A program made the translations under genes and the position numbers. Positions 52,201-61,622 of a stretch of 64,000 nucleotides of DNA are shown piece by piece. Below the pieces are notes generated by a model that worked only from the letters and a program-made list of their open reading frames with translations, was not told where the DNA came from and made no database searches. Each line of letters starts with the position of its first letter. Position 1 is the first letter of the stretch. Location of the stretch: positions 6,933 to 70,932 of the forward strand of contig VXBA01002408.1 of the NCBI GenBank assembly GCA_013399895.1, read 5' to 3'. This DNA is from Serilophus lunatus. Its lineage: Eukaryota; Chordata; Aves; Passeriformes; Eurylaimidae.

Positions 52201-55200
52201 CCATTAAATTTGGTTTGCTTTTGGGAGGGGAGCATAAAAATGTCATTACAGATAGGAAAGAGGCTTTTTCACTTAATGGGGAAAGCCTGAAGCCTACTGA
52301 GGGTGTGTTTGGAATCCAAAATGCCAGTTTCTGCTGATACATATTTATATTTGTCCCCTGTCTGTAAATTAAATAAATAAGTGCAAAACTGATAGCTCTG
52401 AATTTTTATTTTCCAAGTACTGACTGTGTCAAGTACACAAAAGTACTTGACATGAAGTACTTTTAATAAAAAGATTTCATCTCAATGCCACAGCATATTA
52501 GTACAATCTGTAGGAGGGACCATGCTGGGCTGTTCTGTGCCATTGAAAATTGTGTATATTCCCAGAATTGTTTTTCAAAATCCAATCCTACATGGACTAA
52601 GGAGTGATTTGACCTCCAATGACACTGGTATCAGGTAGTAAACTGCTCATGAAAGAAATCAAGGCAGAAAGATTATGACAGAAAGATTCTTTCTGACAAG
52701 AAAAAAAAATTATTGAGCAGCAACAATTGAAATTTTAGAGCTACAACGAGGGAATTAACTTTGAATTCAATCACGTTCCTTGTTATCATGAGAATTTTCT
52801 GAGCTAACTGGAAAACTTTGCAAATCTCTTGTTTACCATACACTAGTACAGTAAGTACAGAAAGCTGCAAACTTGACAAATACCTTGTGTTTATATTTAA
52901 ACATGTCTGTCCCAGGTACAAAACAGTTCTATCATATCTCAATGTCAATAAAAGCATTAACAGATACTCACCCAAAACCACGGGAAACGCTACCTCAATA
53001 TTGGAGTATTGTAATACCAGCTTGAAAACGAGCTTCAAAACACATCATTGCTGTGTTAGTAAATCATCAAGTACTTGAAATGTTCTTTAATGATTAAAAA
53101 TGTGGGCCATGCCACACAAGAGAAAATTCACTTGATTAAAGAATCAAACTCGAGTCTCAAATACTGACCAATAATATATAGACAAAACAAAAGGTTTGTT
53201 ATGGGGAGAACTTAACCTGTAGTGACATTTCCTAGAAGCTTCACATTGCCAGGAGGGAGTCATCAAAAAAAAAACCCCAAAATAAAGTAGACAGTTTCTT
53301 AGATGTGTACCCTCCAAAATGAAGGGTTACATACAAGTCCAAGCATATGCCGTTGTCTCTTCCTTCAGGGGAAGCAAATCCTGGCATGAAAATCAGAAGA
53401 GAGCTAAAATTTTGGCAAACTCTGGGAAAAAATCTCCTCAGAGTCTGTCACCCCACAACCTACACAATAAACCTAGAGCTGGGAAGGGTAAATAATCTGT
53501 CTGAAACATTGAGACTCCCACAGGGAGCTGGGATCTACCAGCCCAGCTCCAGCTTCAGCCATTACACTTCAAACACATCTTGGGCTGTAAATGAGTGAAA
53601 CCATCCATGTCATCTGTTTAGGTGACCATGAAGGTATCAATTTTGCCACTGAAATAAATGTGACCTCCAATGCTGCTTCAGTCTTCTGAAGAGGGTAAGT
53701 CTCCAAAGTACAGAGCTCTTTGGCAAACAAATTCCCAGTCATGACCAGAACCCAACTAACCAGGCTGAAAGCACCCCTGCATGCTCTGGGGGAAAAAAAC
53801 CCTCTCCCTCTAAAAACAAAAGCATGAACACTGCATTTGTAAAGATCATCTGCACAGGGGCCTCGAGTAACTCTTTATGTTGGAAATGAAACACAGCAGA
53901 CAGGGAGTAAGAGCAGGGCACAGAAACAGCATTGACAGTCCATGTAGCAGTGACTTACTCCCACAGAAATACTCATCCTACCAGATGCAGCCAATATTAA
54001 GTTCAAGGGAAGCTCCATTAAAAATATTCAACTGAATAACTGTGGATAAAGCAACTGTAGACACACAAGGAGTGATATTTCCACACACACTCCAGGTTCA
54101 GACCCCTGGGGTTGATGCTCCAAAATGTGCTGGTAAGAGGGTTTGTACCTCCTACTTCCACTGCTGTGGGATGTCATTATGCAATCTGATGTAATTAAAA
54201 TGAGCAGAGTGAACCCAGTTTCTTTGTTTCCAGCACACTTCTGTAATCTCCCAAATTATATAAACCTCTCCTGGACTTGTGTTTCAACAATTTTCCAATA
54301 CAAGCAGAAGAGTCAGCATCAAGAAACTAACTGGAATAGCCAGTGGCTGTGTGCCCCAGTCCTCATTCCTGTTAAGAGAAGATACAAGGAGAACTTGTAG
54401 ATATTTACATTCCAAATTCAAACGTTCTGGTCTCACAGAGGTGACTTAGATCAGTCCCAATACCCAAGAGTCCTTTGACGCTCTGTCTTTTGCCTTCAGA
54501 AATACATATCAGCTTCTAAAGCAAACATATTAGTTAAATTACTAATTTCTTATAAATATCTTATTTAAATATATTAAATTAAAGTAGTTTATAATGTTAT
54601 AGAGGTCAGCTCAAAATTCTCTGTGGTGCTCTGCAATTCTTTCTAGCTACATTAGCACTTGATTATTCAAGAATCCAATTTTTCTCCACCTGCCATATGA
54701 CAGCAATTACTGTTCCATGAACTCAGAGACTTTGTTATTTGGCAAAGCTTCATTAAGCTTATATGTGAGGGAAAGCAGCTGTAAATTGGTGCCATGAATG
54801 AAGGGCTCTTCCTCTCCTGAAGAGGATAAAGCCCACAACCCACATTCTCTCAAATCTCTTATTTCATTCTGTACAACAGTTTTTATTCATCCCCATTAAT
54901 AAAGGGGAAAAAGACCATGATTAATAACATTAATTATAACAAAGCGAAGGAACACGGTACAGTGCCATTGCAGGGTCTTTTTGTTCTCTTTTAAAAATTC
55001 TCAGGCAGTTTATTGGACTCCATCCAATTCCTACATTAACATTTTATAGCAGAAACTGAGCATGGGGAAAATGTTTAGGTTACCCTCCTGCCTTAAATGG
55101 CACAGCTTTAGAGTCATCTAAACAAATTCACGAACAGCACTAAACATTTCTTTTATAAATCTTGGGATAACTGTAGTTACTGGACAACTGATCAAGGACA

Positions 55201-58200
55201 AGAAAATCTAACCACTGAAAACTTTACATGTGCTTTTACTGAGGTCAGAAAGCAGCCATTTCCCTTTCTCTGTAATTCCCTTCAATACCATGTATAACTG
55301 CAGCAGAAGCTGCCCCTTCACTCTCAGCCACAACACACACAGTTGGCTTGGGACAGCAAAGGCAGCTTAAATCACCCGAGTGAAACGTGTCTGCATCAGG
55401 AATATCAAAAAGGAGAATCAAAAAGGTTAATTCAGGGAACCCTCATTTTCTCACACAAAGCAGGCTCCTCAAGAGGAGAAAACAGTAAAAACTGGGCTTC
55501 AAAGCAGTTTTGCAATCAGAGCTGCTGCTCCTTCTGCCATCTGTTACCACCATATCAGCTCTTTTGAAAACAAGTTGAGCTTTGCACACAAAGCAAAGGT
55601 TGCTAGGTTTCCTTTAAGCAATGAATAATAACATGTTCTCTTCACAATTACTGTACTCCCTGAGAACAGCATTAATTTTCAGAGAATTTGAAAAGTAAAT
55701 CTGTTAATAACCTTAGGAATTAATATTAATTAAACACAGGTTCTTGTAGAAATTTAGCAAAATCTACAAGACACTGTTTTCCTTTTGATTTCTTTTGATT
55801 TTGAAGAATACTATTAACTGTTCAAACTTCCCACATCAAACTGCAGGAACTTTTCTTTACTTTCACATACTGTGTTTTAGGCAAGAATTCTTATTTTTGC
55901 TATAATTTGCTCTCTTGGCAGATGCCAAACCCTAGAATAATTTCCAGTTAAGAATGGTAGGAAGAACAGCCTTCTACACAATTTATTTCTGTATCTCCCA
56001 GTCTCATTGGGAGGAAAAAACCCTCCAATACCTGTCCTCAGTTAACAGCCATTTTGAGAATGACACCTTTTTCACTCACCTCCCTACCCTGACTATGCAT
56101 CTACATCTCTTGTATAGCTTAGATTCGCATTCCATTTACAGCTATTAGAATTTAAGGATAAGAGGGCCAAAGTTTCTCAGCAGAAGTGAGTTTTTATTAG
56201 ATGAATACACCTGGAAAAATAAGAACAAAGTCAACAGGTCAAGGACGCTTTCTGGTTCTGTTAAACTACTGTCCAAAACTCACACAGCATCCCTGAGAGT
56301 GGAACTAAGGCTCCACAATAAATCCTCTATCTAGAGATGGATGTTGCCATTCTGAAGTCTTCTCAAAAAACACAGTTTCTGCTCAGCACTCACTGATACC
56401 TCTTGAACTTGATTTGACTGTAAAATCAATATCCAGTTTCTGGAAAGGATGTGTGTTTTAAAACTCCCTTTAAATTCATCAAAACCACTGTGAGTGAATA
56501 CTATGTGTGTGTCAAGCTGCAGAGTAACTGAGGCCACTGCAACCTGTACCACAGTAGAGAAAGATCCATCCAAGCCAGCTTTCAGTTTGTATCTCCAGCA
56601 TCTTTGGCATTTTAAATTAATGTGAAATGCAACACTAGAACAGAGAGTCACGGCAGAGTCTCCCAAGGGCCCAGACTGTCAAAGTATGGAAATGGATTGG
56701 ATGATTTATGTATTTGTTAACTTCTCCTCTGAGTCTTTAGTGGCAACTAGGAACAGTAGTTTAACACTTCAGACATGGAACTCTCACTTGGATACAAGTG
56801 ACATTTCCCCCCTTATCATATGCTATTTTTTCTGTGACTGTGTTTCTCTTACATCCTAATGAGACCCTCAGCCTGGAGACAGAAACACTGGTAGAGTTTG
56901 AGGAGTTCCAAGTGATACATGTAAATCAGTCCTCCAGTTGTGTAGAAAATGGACTTCACAAAATAGCCACTCACAACTATGTCATCCTCATGTCTTCCCT
57001 CTGACCTGGAAAGCATGAGCCTACACAGATGGAAAAACCAGTCTGTGATCTCTGTCAGGAAAATGCCAGCAGTAGCAACTTTTGTGTCAGACATCTTTAG
57101 GAGAACAAACCAAGGCTCTCAAACTTCATTTGCACAGGTCTCCAGACAGCTGTTAGGTAGCATGAAACAGTGCTAAAAGCCTCTGTAATTTACTTGCAAC
57201 TTTGTCCCTCGGTTCTGACACCCTGGGTGTTAAGCCACAATCAGATCTCTTTACCTTCATGTGCTTTAGTTTCTCCTTCTATTAAGCAGATATTGACCTT
57301 TCTTTATTATGCACTCTGAGACGTAGGAATGAAAAGCAGCAGGTAAGAGCTGATTGTTATTATAGCTACTAATAATAATTCTTGAGCTCTGTAAGGCTCT
57401 CAGGTAAAATAATTTTGTATGACTAAGCAAATCTCTCAAATCCTGCCAAATCTCTAGCTGAACTTCACAATCCCACTAGTAAAGACAGGGCAAGGAAGAA
57501 GGGGACAATGGAAAATAATTTCCTTTTCACTGGAAACAGAACCCAATCCAAAATGAAAAAATGTACAAAATACTTGTACCTGGGCAGTAAGGCTCTGTTT
57601 TTTGACCCAAGCCCCCCAGAACCAGTTTTTTGCAAAATATTCCAACTTTCATTAAATATTTAGCTCTGAGACCTTTAATTTCATTTATGTCCTTAACCAT
57701 TATATTTGTAGTAAGGAAATAAATCATGTTTATTAAACGAAAACCAGCTCCTTTCTCTGAACATTCTTCTGAATTTAGATGTTGAGTCTTTCTTGAGGTT
57801 CACAATGATCTGAATTAAAGGCTTCATCTTCTCAATGAGTGGAAACATTGACTGGCTTTATCCATATTTTCTAAACATGCACGTCTTCTCCCCTCAATCA
57901 CTTTTGACAACTTTTTGTTTGTAACCAACATAGAGAACTTTTGCTCCTTTACTCAGAGATGGAAGCTGTGCAAGGGGAACAGTCGTCATAAGTACCCTTC
58001 CATAGCAAAACTCATTTGATGTCTTTTCTACTTCAGAAATGAAAATATCCTGCTTTGCACAAAAGTCAGGAACTCAAAAACACAGAGTTTGCATAGGACA
58101 GGGACTCAACTCCATGCCACTATGGAATGGAAGCAATTAGGATACTCTTGTTCTGCAAGGCTTTCTTTAAAGCCAAACTGAGAGAAACTCTAATGTAGGA

Positions 58201-61200
58201 CCAGCTTGTGTTACATACATTCAAAATTCTGTAATAGAGGGTAAAAGTACCACCTAAAAATAGGGCTATAAGCAGTCCATTGCTGGCTAGAATGACACCT
58301 GTCAACCAGAGTTCCAATACTGTCCCAAGTGTAAGACCTTGAGGCTTCTGAAGTTAATGGATTGATTCTCACTGACTCCAAAAACAAACCAGGCTTTTAC
58401 ATACTGTAGCTTTTGCCTCTGGAGTCCGCACATGCTCCGTTGCTGATTAAGCACTACATCAAGACAAACAAGCTTCAATCCTACTTTATTTCAAAGACAA
58501 AACTAAAGAGATTATTTCTTCCTTTTTTCTTGTTGATTTTGTCAAAGAAATGACCAATGATCACTTAATGTATAATTAACACAGTAATTTCTTATCAGGA
58601 TAGATTCAAAATGAAAAACATTTTAGGTATGAAGCACAGCATGTCAGAATGACACAGGAGGAAAAATGGCCTTTTGGTTGGGCAGAATTCTGTTATATTT
58701 AAAAGAATGGAGTCATTTTGAATCTTCATAATAATTGGTCTCTATTCCCTGCTCAACTGTAACATTATTTAACAACTTGGAGCCATAATTAAGTTCATCA
58801 TCCCAGTGGAATTTTGAAAAGAGGCTTAATTTTCTGCAAGAGAAACGGAGACATTGCAGCCTGCCTAGCAGGGTGGCAAATCAATGACTCAGCAGTGGGC
58901 AGTTGAAAACAGATTGGTTTTAATCTCTTAATCCCCAGTATATGCGTATGTTGAAGGGTAGTCTTTGTGACCCTGGTAATTTATACTATACAACATCTAT
59001 GTTCATTTTTTGCTGGCAGCACTCTATGAGCAAAAAAAATTGTTGTTTATAAACACGTAAGATCACAGCACAGAAAGCTTAGACCCAGTTTTTTGAAACC
59101 TGTATTCAGATATGGAGGGGCTTTTTTGTGTCAAATGTACATGAAATACTGAAGTCAGAATGCAAAATCTAATATTTATCTTTTTTGGATTTGGGTTTTT
59201 TTTTTTAACACAAGCCACAATACCAGAAGTTTTTGCTGTGTTTACAAATTACAAACAGGGGATATAAAATCCCACACTGATCCTTATTCACAACCCATAT
59301 TTATGGCTTTTTTTGAGGACTTGTAAAAAGTCCTCAAAAGGACTTATTTGTAGTGAGTACATGTAATTTGAGCACCTGATGTACTTTGGTAGCATTATAA
59401 AAATGTTCAGGTTTTTAGTTAGTGAAGCCCATTCCAAACTGTGATTAAATCACAAAACCTGAAGTGCAGTATTCTAGGAGATTTTCAGATCAGTCTAGTT
59501 TTGGTTCTACAGATTTGCATCTCTGCACAAAATTTTGGGTTTAAGACCTGCTTTTTAGTTTAGAAAGAGCCCAACCAGATTCTCCCAAGAATTAAGCACA
59601 AACAGGCACTAGTCTTGGAAAAGCAAATCACTGCATGCAGACACTTATTTCTGCTTTTCATGATTTACAGTCACATAACCCCAGGCTTCCTGTTCTCTCT
59701 ACCATTAGTTAATTTAAGTAAACTGTGTTAATAAAGCAAAAAAAAAATCTCTGTGTTCCCCAGTGTCCCAGGCACTTCTTTATTCTTGTTTACTCTTTGT
59801 ATCTCTCCTAATATCTCTATTTCTTTTCCAACCAAGAGAAAGGAGTAGCCATACATTCCACTGCAATTCTTTCAATTTTATTATACTGGCATTTAGACTT
59901 TTGATTGTCTTTCAATGGGCAGACAAACACACAACAAGCATAAGCTGGTTTCCAACAGTAGTGCCCATTGTACTATGCTCATGAAGCTTAAATTTGTGCA
60001 TTTTATTACAGATATTTCTGCAAAGAAAAAACTAAAGTGACATGAAAGCTACTTCAGATTTTGACTCTTGAAATGATACTTGAGTTCTACCTCAAAAAGT
60101 CCCTCATTATTTCATGCACAGCAATCATTTTCATACGCTACCTAGGCTACAAAACTCAGGAGATCTAATTCTGAATATTGCCTCTTTGAACCCTAAGAGA
60201 AAAGAGAAAGTAATGTAACTTTATCACATACACAAAGTCAGTATTTGTCACATACACAAAGTCAGTATTTGTGGCTTCAAATCTTACCTTGAGAAACAAG
60301 GCTCCCTTGGAAGCCAAGGAGTCCATTCCTCTTCCATTGGGGTAACAGTGATAGGCAGCGTCCATAACAGGATAGCGGCTGGCAAAAAGTAGACCACTGT
60401 TCACAAACTTAAAGCTACAGCAGCCATGGCAACTGTAGACCCCAACATCATAGATAATGTATTCAAAATAGTGATGGAGCTGCTCTTTCAATTTTTCCGC
60501 AGCTCTTTTGTCAAACACTTCCTGCAAACACAGAAAGTCCAAGTTGGCAGGGAAGAAAGCAGAGATCTCATGATCAAAGGTCTCATCTGTGTGTTTCTTT
60601 TTCCGCACTGAAGTTTTCTTCATGATTGAAGCTTTGTAGAGGAGCTTGTTGTTGACAGTGCTTTGGTCCACTGTGCCATCTCCCACACGGACTTTAACTA
60701 GGGACTCTCGTGAGGCAGAGTAGCTGTCTAAACTCCCAGAATCTCCTTCCTTCTGTTTGTGATTAGGTGTTTTTGAGATCTCTGCATCACCTTCCAATGA
60801 GGGCTCTGCTGGGCCACTGGCATGAGCCTGGCCATTGACAGTGTCTAATTCTGAGTCTGACATGTGGCCATTATCCTCTCCATTTATACGGACAATGCAA
60901 GTATTTTCTTCTCCATCATTTGGCTCTCCACTTCCACCTTTGTCTTCTCTCTCTTCGCTGTTGTTTGAACCCGAATTGTCTCCTTTATACTCCATTGATG
61001 TTGTCCTTTTGATGCCAGCATTAACAGTACGATTAGTGTTATCTCCACTCTGAGGGGAGACCAAGCTGCTAAAACTTGCTGCACTGATGGATGTGTTGGT
61101 AGGAGAATCTATGTATATTTTAATCTGTGGTCTGCTTGCCCCGTTGCGTATCCTCCGGCCAATCTCTTTAGCCCTCGCCTGTGTATTGAAAACGTTATTA

Positions 61201-61622
61201 AATCTTGCCAGAGAATCAGGCAGCAGGCAAACATTGGCACTGCCAAAGCAGAAACTTTTCCCAGCTCCTGCAGCCTTCCATTCAGTGAGCAGTGTGGCTC
61301 CTTTGCCATGGTTCTTGTCTTTTAGTCTAGAGTAGATGTATGGCCTTCTGGCTGACTGGAGTGGGGACCAAAGCAAGAAGCCAATCAGAGCAAAAGGAAG
61401 AGAGGCCACCAACAGTGCCAGGTAGATGGGAGTGGTAATAATGATGCAGAGGGCATGAAAATAGCACGGGTCATCTGCTCTTTGACGTTTTTCATAGGTG
61501 GTTGGAACAAAAGAGCCCACGAGCCTGTCTGCTAGCCAGTAACATGGGAAAATCAGGCCCCAGGAAAAAGAATGCAGAACTGACAGAAAGCTGTTGGGAA
61601 ATGGAGAAGTGTATAAAACCAT
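31129..61622 (-). CDS. SMPD3: neutral sphingomyelinase 2 (7 coding exons)
   Basis: SMPD3 hydrolyses sphingomyelin to ceramide and phosphocholine on the cytosolic face of Golgi and plasma membrane. It acts in bone and cartilage mineralisation, exosome release and stress signalling. Exons in transcript order are 61622-60288, 48643-48568, 41891-41736, 37648-37559, 36762-36699, 31970-31808 and 31230-31129. They join in phase to 661 residues, against 655 in human. Two hydrophobic segments (about 11-31 and 64-85) are the membrane hairpins. A disordered acidic linker (about 195-340) precedes the DNase I-like catalytic domain. Metal and catalytic residues are seen: Asn130, Glu368, the Asp434/Lys439 switch pair, Asp514-x-Asn516 and Asp644-His645. 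The calcineurin-docking motif PQIKIY is at 165-170. An in-frame TGA nine bases before the ATG, and G at -3 and +4, fix the start. Identity is firm. Confidence 0.97.
31808..31970 (-). CDS. SMPD3: SMPD3 coding exon 6
   Basis: Encodes residues 574-628 (VLESEEGRKGYLVYPTSK, then GRRIDYMLYTEEGL). Arg-Ile-Asp-Tyr is a conserved substrate-pocket strand. The acceptor AATGAAATAG has a weak pyrimidine tract. Donor GTGAGT. Confidence 0.95.
31971..36698 (-). other. SMPD3: SMPD3 intron between coding exons 5 and 6
   Basis: 4.7 kb. It holds a perfect 20-bp palindrome at 34732 and a T/G-rich tract at about 35418-35482. A chance open frame of 184 codons lies on the - strand at 33912-34466. I see no further exon or repeat family. 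Confidence 0.7.
34732..34751. repeat. perfect 20-bp palindrome
   Basis: TAAAGCTTGATCAAGCTTTA equals its own reverse complement with no spacer. It could extrude a small cruciform or bind a dimeric factor. The flanking bases no longer pair. Confidence 0.85.
36699..36762 (-). CDS. SMPD3: SMPD3 coding exon 5, 64 nt
   Basis: Encodes residues 553-573 and two bases of Lys574 (TLLDPEGLYDEEVCTPDNLQ). Acceptor TCTGTTCACAG, donor GTATGC. Both ends are in non-zero phase, so skipping would break the frame. Confidence 0.96.
37559..37648 (-). CDS. SMPD3: SMPD3 coding exon 4
   Basis: Encodes residues 523-552 and one base of 553. The peptide DKLEQQHSLFTHYKDPCR followed by GPGEDKPWAI matches human closely. 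Acceptor CCCCTGCAG, donor GTAAGA. The exon lies in a frame easily missed because other frames are open longer here. Confidence 0.96.
37649..41735 (-). other. SMPD3: SMPD3 intron between coding exons 3 and 4
   Basis: 4.1 kb with no recognised gene. An inverted repeat lies close to the acceptor (37935-37946 with 38014-38025). A pyrimidine-rich stretch, moderately GC-rich, lies at about 40040-40340. Confidence 0.7.
37935..38025. repeat. inverted repeat upstream of SMPD3 coding exon 4
   Basis: CCATTGCCATTG at 37935-37946 and its exact reverse complement at 38014-38025, with a 67-nt loop. In the SMPD3 transcript it lies about 290-380 nt before the exon. Confidence 0.6.
41736..41891 (-). CDS. SMPD3: SMPD3 coding exon 3: GDLNFDN metal site
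   Basis: Encodes residues 471-522 and one base of 523. It includes FRKSTSSSSTANPEELVAFD and CGDLNFDN. Asp514 and Asn516 match the catalytic Asp510/Asn512 of human. The acceptor is TGTCTGCTACAG and the donor GTAAGA. Confidence 0.96.
41892..48567 (-). other. SMPD3: SMPD3 intron between coding exons 2 and 3
   Basis: 6.7 kb. It contains the larger CR1 fragment at 43.8-44.2 kb. Otherwise AT-rich, with no supported exon, RNA gene or tandem array. Confidence 0.7.
43762..44200 (-). mobile_element. CR1 LINE 3'-end fragment (longer copy)
   Basis: On the + strand the order of blocks is GGGACCTCATCTAGTCCAAC, CTGCTCAAGCAGGGACCACC, GTGTCCAGTCAGGTTTTGGG, GTCTGTTCCAG, TTTGTGCCCACATCCTCTCA and ACTGGGCCCCACTGAGCAGA. 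This is the reverse complement of the 3' region of a CR1 element. The copy is on the - strand, parallel to SMPD3, truncated, with no usable reverse transcriptase frame. Confidence 0.88.
48568..48643 (-). CDS. SMPD3: SMPD3 coding exon 2, residues 446-470
   Basis: Encodes VQVGSTPQDQRIVGYISCTH and the following LQAIA, plus the first base of Gly471. CTHL is the central strand of the catalytic fold with its conserved His. Acceptor CCCTTCCAG, donor GTATGG (read on the - strand). Confidence 0.95.
52427..52464. repeat. overlapping alternative hairpins
   Basis: TGTCAAGTAC (52427-52436) pairs with GTACTTGACA (52443-52452). AAAAGTACTT (52439-52448) pairs with AAGTACTTTT (52455-52464). The middle segment is shared, so only one stem can form at a time. 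Confidence 0.75.
53470..53570 (+). mobile_element. possible MIR-like SINE remnant
   Basis: GGTAAATAATCTGTCTGAAA and CACAGGGAGCTGGGATCTAC recall the part of MIR that reads as a tRNA-derived SINE core. The match is short and degraded, so this is tentative. Confidence 0.3.
59311..59339. repeat. 12-bp perfect hairpin
   Basis: TTTTGAGGACTT (59311-59322), loop GTAAA, then AAGTCCTCAAAA (59328-59339). A compact fully paired stem, about 1 kb inside the SMPD3 first coding intron. Confidence 0.8.
60224..60271. repeat. 24-bp tandem duplication next to SMPD3 donor
   Basis: Two identical 24-bp copies, 60224-60247 and 60248-60271, beginning TCACATACACAAAG. They start 17 nt downstream of the main-exon splice donor (60287). 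If the intron were retained, each copy would add eight codons (TNTDFVYV-like) before a stop at the end of the open frame (about 60165). Confidence 0.9.
60288..61622 (-). CDS. SMPD3: SMPD3 main coding exon, residues 1-445
   Basis: One exon of 1335 nt carries the membrane-anchoring N-terminus, the linker and the first part of the catalytic domain. It opens with MVLYTSPFPN and ends SKGALFLK at donor GTAAGA. The juxtamembrane cysteine cluster has Cys53 and Cys59, but residue 54 is Tyr. The second cluster (GCC, residues 400-402) is kept. The linker is Ser/Asn/Asp-rich, whereas the human one is richer in Gly and Ala. It still carries SRESLVK and GDSGSL. Confidence 0.97.

Larger units (their letters stand above)
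48644..60287 (-). other. SMPD3: SMPD3 first coding intron, 11.6 kb
   Basis: The largest intron in the window. It contains two strong hairpins (52427-52464 and 59311-59339), a possible SINE remnant near 53.5 kb, and a 24-bp tandem duplication just inside the donor. Small open frames (for example 56331-56666, 111 codons) show no recognisable similarity. Regulatory elements are likely but cannot be named from sequence alone. Confidence 0.65.

Noticed and set aside
56331..56666. 111-codon - strand frame in the large SMPD3 intron
   Set aside because: No recognised domain or similarity and no convincing splice sites at its ends.
60165..60287. Extension of the large SMPD3 frame past GALFLK
   Set aside because: A clear GTAAGA donor at 60287 and the matching next exon at 48643 show this is intron. 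The extra residues come from the tandem duplication.
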